A stretch of DNA of 64,000 nucleotides from NCBI GenBank assembly GCA_029532415.1, contig JAQOTA010000020.1, positions 1,178,001-1,242,000 on the forward strand, written 5' to 3'. The notes under the pieces were generated by a model that was not told the origin of the DNA, made no database searches, and saw only the letters and a program-made list of their open reading frames with translations. Position numbers and translations under genes: made by a program. Below, in pieces: positions 20,731 through 33,035 of this stretch. Numbering within the stretch: position 1 is the first letter of the stretch; every line of letters begins with the position of its first letter. The DNA is from Marasmius tenuissimus. Its lineage: Eukaryota > Basidiomycota > Agaricomycetes > Agaricales > Marasmiaceae.

Positions 20731-23327
20731 TAAGTCGTGTCAACAATTGTTGTTTGTTGATCAGAAATGTGACTTCGGAGTTTGCCGGGTGCAACTGCAC
20801 AGTTCATAAATTTTACTTCCTACGCTACCTGGTAGCGTATTCTATTCATGTACGCCCCTCGCCGGGTGCCTGATCAATCTCTATACTCTAAGTGACTTCC
20901 ACATTCTGATCACATCATCAATACTCAATTTCTCCCGCAGATTAAGAGCGAGAGCTCCCAGATATGGACTGAGGCAAAGAAAATGTCAGCGGGAACAGCA
21001 TCACAGATTATTCAGAGCGGAAACAGATGTGCAAAATAGGATGCAAAACTACCAACTGGCCGTCGATTTTTTTGCATGCAAGATTAGCAATTGTTTTCTT
21101 CCCTATATATCATGTATTTTTGTACAATCAGATACTCAGTACTACACTTCATGATCAGAAGCAACTTAATGAACGAAGTGAGCACGTTGATTTGAACTTG
21201 ACTCGATGCATTGACGGTCCAACATATAGTCTCCTGATTTTTACTGATGTCAGGATTCCCAGAGTTTGTAGGTTTGGATATGTTCATATGCTTCAAGATT
21301 CAAGGTGTCTCCAAAGTGGCCTCACCTGTCCCAGGAATATCTTGGGACTACCAACTTTACAAGTTGTACCAGGTTCATTTGGGCGAACCCGGTAACTAGT
21401 GCTGGCTTGGAGTAACCTGGGACAACCTGGCGTCCCTGGAGTCACCGGGGAATCCGGTCTGGTGGTCACATTCCCAGGTTGCCCCAGCGCCAGACCCCAT
21501 TTTCCTGATGGCCCTTTCTCAAAGGAATCTATTCGGTCTTTTGGGATCCATCTCATACAGCAAAACGTCGTTGAGAACATTTTCTTAAGGGAACCTGGTG
21601 CCAGAAAGAGCAAATCTTTACAATAGTACGACGTCAGGATCGGAAACTCTCAAGGAGGGGTTAAGCTGCTTGTGACACTGAACCGGTAAAATAGGCATGT
21701 AGCATAGTAGCCTGTCTGAACTCTCTCTCAGCTGGGAGGTATATATCATATCTCAGCTGTCTATGATAGCGGCTTCAAAAAGTATCTCAACGGACACACG
21801 GCAATTACTGCCGCCGGCCCAACGTTTTTATTTCTGCTCACTTCTACACTTCCCTTCGAACTCTGACGACACTAGACCAACCACAACAAAATCTCAATGG
21901 CCCTCTTGGCCTCGTCGAGCTTCACGGAAAGACTATCTCTGTGGCTCAAGACGTGGTCTACAGGCCGCCTATGACTTTTCAAAGTGAATTCTCCAACGTC
22001 CCGCAAGTTCCATCAAAAGCGCAAATTTGTCATACCCGGGAGCAGGTCGCCCACTTCTACTTCGGGTATCAAGGGGAACCCTTTGATATCTTCAGTCGTT
22101 GGTTATACTGGCTCGGGAATAGGCCAGCTGCCATTGGCTACAACTAGCAATGCACACATGGATATATAGGGTCCCACAGACCTGGGGCTCTCGCCCACCG
22201 TTAGCTAATCAAACTTCCTTGTAGCAGAGCGGGAGAACACCAGCCTCATGTATGTCGGAATCTTTTGCTTCGTACGATTATCAATATTGAACGTCCTCCG
22301 TGCTGGTAGGGGAGAAGCCCACTCATTTTCACCGGTACGTCCTTCATCTCGTCGGGATCCAGGCTTCGAAAGCTTATCGATCCTCGAAGATTTACCAAAA
22401 ACGAAACGGGAGCGAGATGGACATTGACCCGCCGTGTCAAATTAATGAATACGCCGAGATCCTCGAACGGTGCCTATCCTTTCACTATTATCGAGAATTG
22501 ACTCGATTCTAGGCCCTCGATTCCGCCGGTAGGAACCCGAGACTTGTGATGGTTGGACCCAGGAGGTGCGCATTGGTTCCAAACTGCATACAGACGTTGG
22601 CTGATGATTGAACGGGCGACAATTGAGAAAGTGGAATCCCATAATGTAACCGTACGCTGCAGAGGGTGCACCGTGCGAGTCTAGAGAAAGATGGACAACC
22701 TTTTGCTGGATTCAGTCTCCAGCCCCGAGGCAACACTTCAAGCCGACGTTCTCCGGTTCATGTACTGGAAGATTGAACACTCAACCAACTCCAAGCGTTG
22801 AAACGTTGATCAAACGTGAGTCCGGATACATCTTCCGGCTCGTTGAATCTCTTAGCCCATATTACACAGTGATAGGCTTGGAACATCGCTTTGTACATCC
22901 TTTGGTCGGCATCTTTCTTGGAAGGGCATGTGCCTGGCGCACGCATCTCAAGCCGGGATGAAGTATATTCATGCGGGACTTTCAACATAGCGCCAAACTA
23001 TTCAATCAATCAAAATCAGTAAGGTCCAGCTTCTCTCTGTACATTCCACATGTTTATTTGCGTCACCTTGTTGAATCTAGCCGTGGATTAGTTCTCAAAG
23101 TTCCTTTTTATGGGAACGAAGGGGCATTCCTCATTTCATGACGGGATGAGCATTCATCAGCTGGGTCGGGAACTGGCCTATGAGGCACCAGAAACTCTAA
23201 CACTAGGGGCTTCTGAAGTACGGAATCGCCCGCGGTGGGGATTCCGTGAGAGTATCTCATTGCTGTTGGGCCTTGGCAGGATATCGACTTCGAGTGAACC
23301 TTGGGACAACAAAATCATACCCCAGGA
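20731..23327. other. Right flank of the nest, no convincing gene
   Basis: It contains the inverted copy of the CCTGGG-rich repeat (about 21300-21520), then short unconnected frames. A frame at about 21890-22147 has some coding character but no recognised motif. Nothing else could be assigned up to the TATA box of the peroxidase gene. Confidence 0.45.
21300..21520 (-). repeat. Inverted copy of the CCTGGG-rich dispersed repeat
   Basis: Read on the minus strand, 21515 down to about 21470 matches the core of the copy at 1215-1270 (CATCAGGAAAA, then CTGGGGCAACCTGGG). The two copies face each other across the 18.5 kb nest. Confidence 0.4.
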
Positions 23328-23335
23328 TATAAAAG
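23328..23335 (+). promoter_or_regulatory. TATA box of the peroxidase gene
   Basis: TATAAAAG, 52 bases before the ATG at 23387, a usual spacing for a fungal gene with a short leader. Confidence 0.65.
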
Positions 23336-23386
23336 ACCCATCGATTTTATCCAGTATACCATCGACATCCCCTATTCTCTCCCAGT

Positions 23387-25426
23387 ATGAAGCTTTCTGC
23401 CATCACACTCACTCTTGCGCTTCTCTTGAGCCAGGGGATAGTCGAGGGATCTACCATTTCCGGGCTTCAGAGGAGAACAACATCGCTATTGATGAGTACG
23501 TGGAGCATTCCTCATTTCCCTCTCGTTGCTTGGCTGAATAAGTGATTTTACCAGGACCCGTTGGTTTCCCGGAATTACCTACCGCCAGAGAAGTAAGAGC
23601 AAGTTCGGCTGGGACGGGACTTGACTTCGACAACGTTCAAGCGTTTATCATGTAAAGCTCTATCTTCAACTCGCCTGCATACCACTCTGATTTAAATCAC
23701 TTCAAATTTAGGGTTGGGATGCAGAAGACCCGAGAGGTTCTGGTTTTCTTCGAAATTACCGATCCCAAGAAGTTCAAAGCTAAGCTCGGGACCGATATTC
23801 ACGACCGTATCACCTCCGCCATCGAGATTCTCGACGTCGAAACACAACCACTGACTGCAGTCAATATTGCATTCTCGCAGAGGGGTCTTAACACCCTTGG
23901 AATTGAGGATGATCTGAACGACTCCCACTTCCGGGGCGGGCAGAACCAGGATGCGGTGTTGATCGGGGACCCTGGCACCATAAACTGGGTCAAAGCTTTC
24001 ACGGGACAGAACGTTCATGGGATGTTCACACTCGCATCGGATAGCCACGACAAGATTAACGACGAATGGAAGAGCATCATTTCCGCTCTCGGCGGCTCCA
24101 TACAGGAGGTTTACCGACTGAAAGGCGATGCTAGACCTGGGAACATGTTGGGCCATGAACGTGAGTAAAATCAGTCGATTTCATCGACTGAGCGTGGCTC
24201 ACGAAGTTTTGGTTCTCAAAAGATTTTGATTACGTTGATGGTATCGCTCAGCCTGTGGTGCGAGGATACAAGCCCCCATATGCGGGACAGATGGTTGTCA
24301 GGCCGGGTATCCTTCTGGTCGGCGAGGAAGGTGATTCTGTGCCCCGTCCAAGCTGGGCTAAAGGGGGATCTTTTGCCGCCTTCCGTCAGCTCAAACAATA
24401 CGTACCCGAGTATCACAAGTTCTTGGCTGAGAATGCACTCTCGGTTCCCGGATTGTCCAAACAGGAGAATATTGACCTGCTTGGAGCACGGATTGTCGGA
24501 CGATGGAAGAGTGTAAGTTTCCAGCCCTCTGATTTGAATTCCTTTCAGCTCACGATTTCGTGTAGGGAGCTCCACTTGACCTCAGGCCGCTTCGTGACGA
24601 CCCCAAGCTTGGTGCTGATCCTACGAGGCACAATAACTTCATCTATGACCACCCTGAGCTCAGTGGGTTCAACTTGAAGAACAACCAAACTTTCTGTCCC
24701 TTCGCCGCACACACTGTCAAGAGTCGCCCTAGGGCTCACTTCGATCCGGAGGAAGATGTTAACCACATCATGCGCGCCGGTATCCTATATGGTCCAGAAC
24801 GTGAGCCTCCAATGTAGATTCTCACCATCCTTCAGAGTCTGATGGTAGAAATCCTCCCACAGTCACGGAACAGGAGAAATCTTCCCAAACAACCTCCGAG
24901 GATGTTGCATTGGAAAGGGGTATATCATTTGGTCCGTACTCGCCCTCAAGTCCGAAGGCATGTTCCGTACTAACCGTCCTGCCCAGTTTCCTACCAATCG
25001 AACCTTCAGAATGGCTTCATCTCTGTTCAGAAAGAATTCTCGAACAACCCGTTGTAAGTCGGTTCCAACTCTGGAAATGTTGCTATGCTGAAAGATTCTT
25101 GTGGCCAGGTTCCCGACAGGAACTAATATTGTGCGCAATGAACGCGTTTTTTTATTTCACTTATCGGATGCTTACCTCTTTTACAAGGGCGAAGATCCTC
25201 TCACTGGTTCAGCTAACACCGGTCCTCCTGGGGATGCGCCCCGCACAGTTAGAGGTCTTGACCCACTGGACCTTGAAAAGACCATCGTCTTTAAGAAAGG
25301 TGAGCACAGAAAGCTTGTCAGAAGCGTGGTACTGAACGGCATCTTTCAGAATTGGTTGTCTCTCGGGGTGGAGAATACTTCTTTACTCCTCCAATCTCTG
25401 CTCTCAAGACTCGTCTGTCGCAGTGA
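23387..25426 (+). CDS. Secreted dye-decolorizing (DyP-type) peroxidase
   Basis: A haem peroxidase that oxidises bulky dyes and aromatic compounds with hydrogen peroxide outside the cell. Nine exons give 527 codons in unbroken phase. Introns are 23496-23554, 23652-23711, 24161-24222, 24513-24565, 24801-24862, 24932-24986, 25054-25108 and 25300-25349. An N-terminal signal peptide (MKLSAITLTLALLLS) is followed by a short pro-region. Family marks are LDFDNVQ, the catalytic DG of the GxxDG motif (Asp 224), CPFAAH with the probable proximal haem His 364, Arg 385 in HIMRAG, and the C-terminal SRGGEYFF. The first Gly of GxxDG reads Asp (DYVDG). Exon 8 may hide a further 42 bp in-frame intron near 25149-25190, but its donor is poor. 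The gene looks intact. Confidence 0.92.
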
Positions 25427-26238
25427 TCTCGGGATGATGCCGCGGCGGCGTATACTGTTTGCATTCAGTGCATCCTCGCCGGTAAATAATGGATCTTGGT
25501 CTGCAACTCGTTTTCCATTAAGGGTTCAATAGATGAACAATGTAGAATATATCTTAGCTACAAGGATAATAACTTGCTCTCGTGAAATAATGCCTGTCGA
25601 TGCTGGGGAACTTCCCGAAAACCTCCGCTACTCGAGTTGTATCGTGCCAGTCTTGGGACCTTTCCATATGACTAAAGAGAATATCGACCGTGACCAGCGA
25701 CAGGCACGACTTCTCATACCTTAGGGCCTCAGATAAAACACATCGTCAACGCGGACTTCCACTCCAGTGCCCATGTAGAAACTCCAGTAGAAAACGATGA
25801 CTACCGGCCCACCGTTGTGCACTGTGGCCCTTTTGTACCCTGTAGCATCGGCTCCGCTGTACTTTCAACAGAATTTTCGTGTAAATGTAGGCTATTGTCC
25901 TGCACACACTTGGGTTTCTCCCCTCCGACAATCTGCAGTCACGACGAAAATGAGTCGGAATTGGAAATCGTGATAAACAGAGCCACGTGGCCGATCGGGC
26001 TTGCTTGTCAAGTTGGACTCTGCATCTCCTTATTTTCTATCCTCATCACACGTCTTTTCCCTTCACAATCGGTCGACTCTGCAAGCTTCTTGGAATTCAA
26101 GCGAGAATAACTGAACGGGGAATCTTTTTGCTGCTGCTACAGAGAGAGGTGCGTCAAACATACATGATAGCTCTCCTGAAGACCAATTCATTTTCTTCCA
26201 CCTCTAGATCTTCAATCTCGAGGAACAGGCGACGTCAA
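25427..26238. other. Spacer after the peroxidase gene
   Basis: Only short frames with no motif. It should hold the 3' end of the peroxidase transcript and the promoter of the next gene. No clear TATA box was identified. Confidence 0.4.
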
Positions 26239-29200
26239 ATGGGCTCTACTAATGCTACTGCTAAACGAAGGAAGTCTTCCCGACAATCGAGGCCTTCTCT
26301 CAAGTCCAACAAGGGTGAAAATGGCACGGGGAACTTACATGATGATTCATCCCCTCCCGGGTCCGATGTCGTCAAGAAAGAGGAGGCAGCTTCATTCTCT
26401 ACTTCGCCGGAGGAAGACCATGGGTGGAATCATCCCGCAGAACTCGACTACTTCATGCCACATAGCTGGAACGACACGCAAATCATTGATCATCTAATCG
26501 CCTATTCTTTCGATATCCCTGCGAAGACCGGTCAGCCGTTCTGTCATATCATAGGCGCCAACGGCGTGAAAACCGTGCTACCAGGAGGCTACAGGATTCC
26601 CCTTATGTTCCTCGCCAGATTCCAGTGGTTGTCGCTGCAGCTCGTGTTAATGGCGGAGGACAGAGAAGCTGAGTGGGAGGAATACAAGTTTGGGATTTTG
26701 CATGTCTCCAGGTTGTGTAAGAGGCTCCTAGATTCAGCACAGCAAGCGCTGGAAACGCGATTCAAATACGGTGTGGATAGGAAATGGCGATGTCCGACAT
26801 TCGATAGGGCATTAGTACGGTACAAGCTCAAGTGGTTCATCTCGAAACCAGAAGAGGTACAATCGTTTTGGGAGGAATACGGGGAGGGTGAGTTCAAAGA
26901 CGACGTTGTTACCTTCGGTAGATACCTTCCTTGCCTAGTCGTAGGTTTCTCGCTAATTTTCTGTTAGCCTGGCGTGGGTGGGCTCTAAAAGGGCACCGTG
27001 GGTTTTCTTTGACCCTTGACGAGATAGAGAATGGTATAACTGCACAGCAACTTATGCAGGGGCTGAAGGAAAGAGATGGTCGATGGTATTGGGAAGTGGA
27101 AGGATCACCGGCGGAGGGGACGGATGCTTGGTCATTGAGGCATGCAGCTTTAGTGGCGATGTCTACTCTCACCGTTTCTTCTCTACCTCCGAAAGTTATC
27201 CCTTGCACACCCCTCACCACATCAAAACTGTCGAATACTCCCCCCGTTCCTATTTCCACTCGACCCTCCAACATCCCGACTGTTTCCGCTTCCTCATCAG
27301 ACAACAATGCCAAATCTCAGCAGGCCTCATCGCTTTCGAGATCCGACTCATTCGTTGAAGCAGTTGAACCGAGGAGTAAGCGACCTTACACGGACGTGAT
27401 CCGAATCCCTCAGTCGGCTGGGGTGGAAATTCCGACTGACCACGAAGATGCTACTTTGGTGGCAATCGAGCGGAGTACCTCCACTACCGGTGCGTCACTT
27501 TCAGGTGCTGGAAACGTTCAGACAAAACAACCTGGTAAGCGACCTGGATCCCCGTTGGAGAAGGAAACTTCTCCGAAGCCGAGAAAAACCGCGAACGACC
27601 ATCTCCCAGATCCTGAAGCTCCACCCTATTCTCCCACGTATCTGGCCGTTCCAACACCACGCGAACCTGACGTTAGCGTTCTTGAACCTACTCCTTTGCA
27701 TCTTGGGCACCTTACGAGTCCGATACAACTACAGGGCGATAATCAGAGAGACTCGCATACATCCGGTAACGGTACGAGCCTCTCGGAGTTAACTCAACCG
27801 AAGTTCACCTCCGGGCAAGCGGCTTGGCCTTTGCCAGTCAATGAAAACGTGCATATCGTCGCTGCTAGTGATTCGAGCTCGCAGAACATTAGTGACGGTC
27901 CTATGACTATCGATACTGTAAATGGCTCTCGTTTGATTACATGTAGTGATTAAGCTCACGAACATCCTCTACATAGATTACGGATGCCGATGCCTCCCAG
28001 ACGACGATTCCGACTCGACAGCTCAAGACCGTCGCTCTTCCACCGCTGACTCGTTCCTTATCGTTGACGGCGGCTTCAACTTCCAAGCCTGTCCATCCCA
28101 TATTGCGGTCAATGTCGACCGGGAGCGATGCATGCCCACAAACTTCTTCCCCTATTCATTCTTCTCCGTCCCCGATCCAAGCCAACCAGGAGTACATACA
28201 AACTCTCCAGCAACAGTGGCAACGATTACAGTCGAAGCCTGGCTCTGAAGGCGTAACTTTTCCCTCGTTTCCTTCCCCATCAATATCAGCTTCTATGAAC
28301 TCCCAATCGATCTTGCGACCCGCGTTGACGAATGCAGACAACAACACGAGGCTGATTGAATCCTCGATGGTGATGTTCACACATGAGATGAAGAAGATTT
28401 CCGATCAGGTTATGCAGGTGAAGGAAGACATGGTGAAGGAGTTTAGAGATCAGGTTCGGGAGATTGTGAGGGTGGAGATACGAGAAGGATTGGCTGAGAT
28501 TTTGCCACGAAGTGGTGGGGACGGTAGTACCGAGACGAAGGGAAACTCGGTTCAAGATGACGGTCAGATTGCGGCCACCGTCAGGGCCATTATCAAGGAG
28601 GAATTGGCAGGGTTCACGGACGTTGTTGACAACATCGTGAGGACGTCGGTAAGTGAAGCTGTAAGATCCCGTACGGAAGGCATGTTCGAGGAGATCAAAA
28701 AGGTCGTATCGGAATCGCAGGAGAAGCAGAGGGAGTTGAGTAGCAGCCTCACTCAGGTACGAGTTGAGCTGGAGGCCTTACGAAACGGTGAGGGTGTGGG
28801 AGGAGTTCGAAGCGTGGTAGGGCCCGCGACGTCGAACGACGTGAGTATGGGGTCTGCAGTCGGCCCACTCGCGTTGTCTTCACACCCATTGGAACATCTT
28901 CTCGGAGAACCAGAATCCGAAGACGAGGAGGATACTGGCTCGCTCGATCATGCTCCGGTACCGGAAAGCTTTGAACCCGACATGAGGGCACGTAGCTGCA
29001 GTGGAACCCCGATGTCCATGAGCCCCGACATTGTCATCTTGGATCAGGAGACGCTGGAACGAAAACCCGTGGCCGAAGGTGACATACCCTCATCAGCTCC
29101 TCGACCTGCTTCCCCGATATTAAATGATGAAGTCATCGACGTGAAGCCAGTCATAATCGACGGGGAACCGTGTATCCCCGGCCTTGATGGAGGCCAGCCC

Positions 29201-29329
29201 ACACCGTTGACGGCGTTCTCTTGTCCTGTGCCCGTGAGATACCGAAAATTCAAGAAGCCGGATATCTCGAGCGGTGGGGAATCTATCTCCTCTGCTTCGT
29301 TCTGCCGCGAGAAGAGATCAGCGGTTTAG
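26239..29329 (+). CDS. Large hypothetical protein with C-terminal coiled coil
   Basis: Three exons (26239-26917, 26968-27917, 27977-29329) join in phase to 993 codons plus a stop. The ATG was chosen because it begins a basic, nuclear-localisation-like stretch (AKRRKSSRQSR). A folded-looking region (residues about 70-320, rich in Trp and aromatics) is followed by a long Pro/Ser/Thr-rich disordered middle. From about codon 650 comes a charged, heptad-like helical region (MKKISDQVMQVKEDMVKEF and onward, to about residue 800) suggesting a coiled coil, then an acidic tail. I do not recognise the family. A nuclear scaffold or DNA-associated role is only a guess from composition. Confidence 0.7.
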
Positions 29330-30005
29330 AGTATTATCTTTTTGTAGGACTATTGAGTTTGTTCTTTCATTTTACTTCATGTAGTTACTTTATTCTTCAT
29401 TTACATCATATTCACCTCTGTGTATAATATGTCACATCTCCCGTTTCTTTCGTTGAGAGCGTGACTTTGGCCACTGATCAGCCAGAAGTCCATAATGTAA
29501 CTTTGGAGTGGATGCGTTGACAAATAGTAGGTGGAAGTGAAAGAATTCCTGACGAGCACGAGCAACTCCAAAGATATACGATTTCGATTTGACTGGAAGG
29601 AAGGCTTTGCACTTCGGGTATATCGAGCTAGCGGTATGGGATGTGTATTAGGCCTGACTCAGTGCCTTGCTACTAGTGCTGAGATCCGAGATGTTGAGCA
29701 CCTGCGTACTAGTGCATATTTCATGTTCAAACTCGCAAGAGATATATGTATGTCATTCAATTTTAGTTACTCGCTGAAGCCTTCTTGTTGGGTTGGTTAA
29801 ATAAATAAATAAAGTTCAACATAGGCTAGGGATAGTCCTTGAAAGTCGGCGATGCAAAAAGATTGCGAAGGAGAGTGCATTCTAGATGGAACATAACAAA
29901 GATCGATTGAGTCAGCTATAGGAATCAACGAAAACGAGGAAGGAGTTGTACTCACAGACATTACAGGGTAATACGATGGTGCTAGAAATTTTCGTTCATT
30001 CATAA
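29330..30005. other. Spacer between convergent genes
   Basis: AT-rich sequence between two convergent gene ends. Expected to hold both 3' untranslated regions. No motif beyond short A/T runs (a TAAATAAATAAATAAAG run near 29800). Confidence 0.4.
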
Positions 30006-30922
30006 TCAGTTGTCTTGATCTCTGCCATGGCCTCGTCCGCCTCCACCATGGTGGCGCTCGGGCCAGCTGGAATCTCCCGTAGGCCTGTGGGGGTGCTCGT
30101 GGGAGCGAGTAGGTCGACCTGTGGGCCTTCCTTCTATCGAAGAGGGTTCTGCGGTGCCGGTAGCCGTGTCGGTCGATCCACCTTCACCGGTACCAGTCGA
30201 GGTTGGTTCCCCGGTTTCAGTCGAAGTAGGCTCGCCAGTTTCGGTGCCACTAGTGCCAGTAGACGTCGGCTCATCGGTCTGGGTGCTGGTAGGTTCGCTG
30301 GTTCCAGTTGAAGTGGGCTCACCGGTCTCGGCGCCCCCAGTACCGGTAGCAGTGGATTCACCTGTTGCGGTATTTGTAGGGTCGCTGGGTCCGGTCAAGG
30401 TAGATTCACCAGTCTCGGTGCCACCGGTGCCGGTGGAAGTGGGCTCCCCAGTTCCGGTTGAAGTAGGCTCACCGGCGGCAGTCGAAGTAGCCTCCCCGGT
30501 AGCGGTCGATGTAGACTCGCCCGTCTCTGTCGAGGTGGGCTCGCCGGTTTCAATGGCGGTTGCTGTTCCGTCGGAAGTGGGTTCGCCCGTGCCACTAGTA
30601 GGCTCACCCGTCACTGTGCTTGACGACCCTGATGCTGTTCCGGTTGGTTGACTGAGGGTAGTGGTATCGATGGTGGTAGGGCCACCAGTCTCAGTACCAG
30701 TCTCGGTACCTGTCGTAGTAGCTTCAGTGACGGTGCCAGTTGTTTGACTAGAGACGTCGCTGGTGATTGTACTCGTCGACTCATCGACTTGACGAGGCAG
30801 CTGTTGATGTCAATGATGAGGGCGCTGTCGTGACTGGAGACAAAACGAGGTATGCTTACCACTGCAGCGGACGTGGCAGCTGCGATGGCCAAAGTGACGA
30901 AGACAGGGGAAAAGAATTTCAT
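30006..30922 (-). CDS. Secreted Ser/Thr-rich repeat protein, mucin-like
   Basis: Exon 1 (30922-30860) encodes a 21-residue signal peptide (MKFFSPVFVTLAIAAATSAAV). A 59 bp intron (30859-30801) is followed by exon 2 (30800-30006), giving 285 residues. The mature part is built of imperfect short repeats of the type GEPTSTGTG, dense in Thr/Ser, Gly and Glu, so heavy O-glycosylation is likely. The C-terminus changes to a His/Arg/Gly-rich segment (from about residue 245) and has no hydrophobic GPI signal. A cell-wall or secreted glycoprotein is the best guess. The opposite strand is open over the same repeats only because of their composition. Confidence 0.72.
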
Positions 30923-31036
30923 GATTGATGTGTTGAGTAAGAGATGAAGAGAATATAATTTAGATCTTCAGAAGACTGTAGGAAGCAGGAGAGGAGAAGA
31001 GAAATTGATGCAGGACAGAGCAGCAGCGGAGGGCCG

Positions 31037-31044
31037 CTTTTATA
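31037..31044 (-). promoter_or_regulatory. TATA box of the secreted repeat-protein gene
   Basis: TATAAAAG on the minus strand, about 115 bases before the ATG at 30922. Confidence 0.5.
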
Positions 31045-31049
31045 CGTTC

Positions 31050-32033
31050 CATTGTATGAGTGGAGAACTTGAACACAGGTGCGAAGCGAGAAACTTACCT
31101 CACTGTATCGAAATACTCCACCAGTCCTGTGAGCTCATGACTGCGTCGCCCCGAGAGCTTCAGCGGTGTTTGAGCTTGAAAAACACGTCGTACCCCAAGA
31201 GACGGGATGGATTCAATTTGTTGCCGAGGCGGAAATTTTGCCGTTCCCGAACCGTTAGAGGGTGTGGAAACTCCTCCACCTTGATATTCATCCCAGGGGT
31301 GCATTCAATAGTTCGCTCCGTGCGATGAAACGAAGACATCTCCAAACTATCCCGGTGTCTCCTGGACGATAAGGACTAAAGAAGACAGCCGAGGAGAGAA
31401 TCCCGTGAAGCCTTCAGTCCAATTATTGCCATCTCTCGCGCCTTAGACTACCCTCAAGTGCTACACCGAGCCGGCCGCAGCAACCATTGCGCCATTGACG
31501 AGTGGGTGCGCCAGCACAGGACGACGGAGAAAACGGGGATGATAGAATATGAGTGGGTCCATTCATGAAGCGAGATACCCACTGGAACGGCGAAATGAAA
31601 TGGATGACGTCCAGACTCCAGTCTCCCTCGGAGAGCTGCTTTGATCTACATATGAATCATGATGTCTTATGGAGTCTTCCCTTGTAGAACCCTGGGCCTA
31701 GTGATAGGCTATGCTCGTAGTTCATATCTTTCACCAACTGAGTTCGAGGCACTGCGCAGGTTCGTCATGCTACAGCGTGGAAGTGGGCTGAGAATACTGT
31801 GCAGTTGTCGGCCTGAGTCGGGATCCAGGTCTTCTCGAGACTTGGTCATAATTTCAGCCGAACCCGAGCTACATCGTCACAAATAAAAACAACTTACCAG
31901 GCGCTTGGATCGTTCGATATCGGTCTGGATCGGTCTGCGAGATACGAGCGCCTAGCTTGCGAATGAGCAATGTAAGAGACATAAATGACTGCACTTGATA
32001 TGAATACACAAGATACAAACGCGCGTACAAGAT
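31050..32033. other. Spacer, no gene seen
   Basis: Short frames only on both strands. No repeats or RNA genes were recognised. Confidence 0.4.
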
Positions 32034-32890
32034 CTAACGTTTTGATCGCTTTTGAATTCCCTCGAGCTGTACATCCAATATGACCCGCAGAGCACTTTTC
32101 GGCGAAGGAATGCCTATGTTGTAGCGGCTAGAATAGTCCTCGTAGGCGTCCTGCACAAGATACCAGAAATGAGATGAGAAATCCCAACTTCTCCGAGCAT
32201 TGTCGGGAGAGAAGGTTGGAAACGCACCTGATAGAGACCAATGTAGCATACAGCTATCACGCCTCACAAACGTCCCAATGAAGACCTTCAAACCAACAAT
32301 TTGAACCTGATCCGGTGATACAGCTATCGGGAGTTCTGTCGATGTATCCGCTGGAGTTTATGGAAATACTCGTAGGTTGAGGAGGCAGCGAAACGTGGAA
32401 TCGTCCAAGCGGTATTTTATGACGAAGAGGATTGCCCTGGTCATACAAGTTGATGTGAATCAGACTGGCCTCATAGATGGGTACCAGCATGTTGACGTCG
32501 AAAACAGCCGCTGAATTACGACCTCGCAAAAACCGGATCCTGTCTCACGAGTGAGTTCTTTGATCCCCTTTAAAGTGAGTGTGAGCTCTTCCTCGCGGCC
32601 AAAATTATCGGTGGGGCCCTCGAAGATCAAGGCCTAAGTGGTGCACTGCAGGGAAGATACCTTCGGGTGTGCTTTGGTTTGGGACCTTTCAAAAGAGTCA
32701 GCTATAGACACGGCGGTACTATCCCATAGCTGGTTGCAGCACTCTGGCATTAACTCTCGGAAATAACTTGAAGAAGGGAGTATGATCGAAGGGCCGCTTT
32801 TGAGACCGCAGGGTTGAGGTTGACGACGCCCGTCGGGGCCCTGGCACTGCTTGAACGAGTATGACCAAGAAAGACAAGAATTCACTGATA
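32034..32890 (-). CDS. Possible multi-exon hypothetical protein
   Basis: Several minus-strand stretches look coding and can be joined by plausible introns. One begins near 32631 (LIFEGPTDNFGREEEL) and continues after an intron at about 32519-32466 with ASLIHINLYDQGNP. It then switches frame near 32345 and ends in an exon from about 32156 to TAG at 32034 (AYEDYSSRYNIG and onward). The frame switch would require either a 34 bp intron, unusually short, or a frameshift. The 5' end is unresolved. No family was recognised, and the gene may be decayed. Confidence 0.35.
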
Positions 32891-33035
32891 ATGTATGAAG
32901 AAATGTCAATTGATTGAATCCATGAGCGTAGGATGAGGAGATGAAAGACAGACGAGGATGAAGAGGTTGGGAAAGGCAGGAAAGGAGCAATGAGCGTGCT
33001 GCACCGAGAGTACACCTTATGAGGTAGTTTCTCAC

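Noticed and set aside
30121..30651. Plus-strand Val/Pro/Ser-rich reading frame of 176 codons
   Set aside because: It is the complement of the Thr/Ser repeats of the minus-strand secreted protein, which has a signal peptide and a clean intron. The plus frame has neither.
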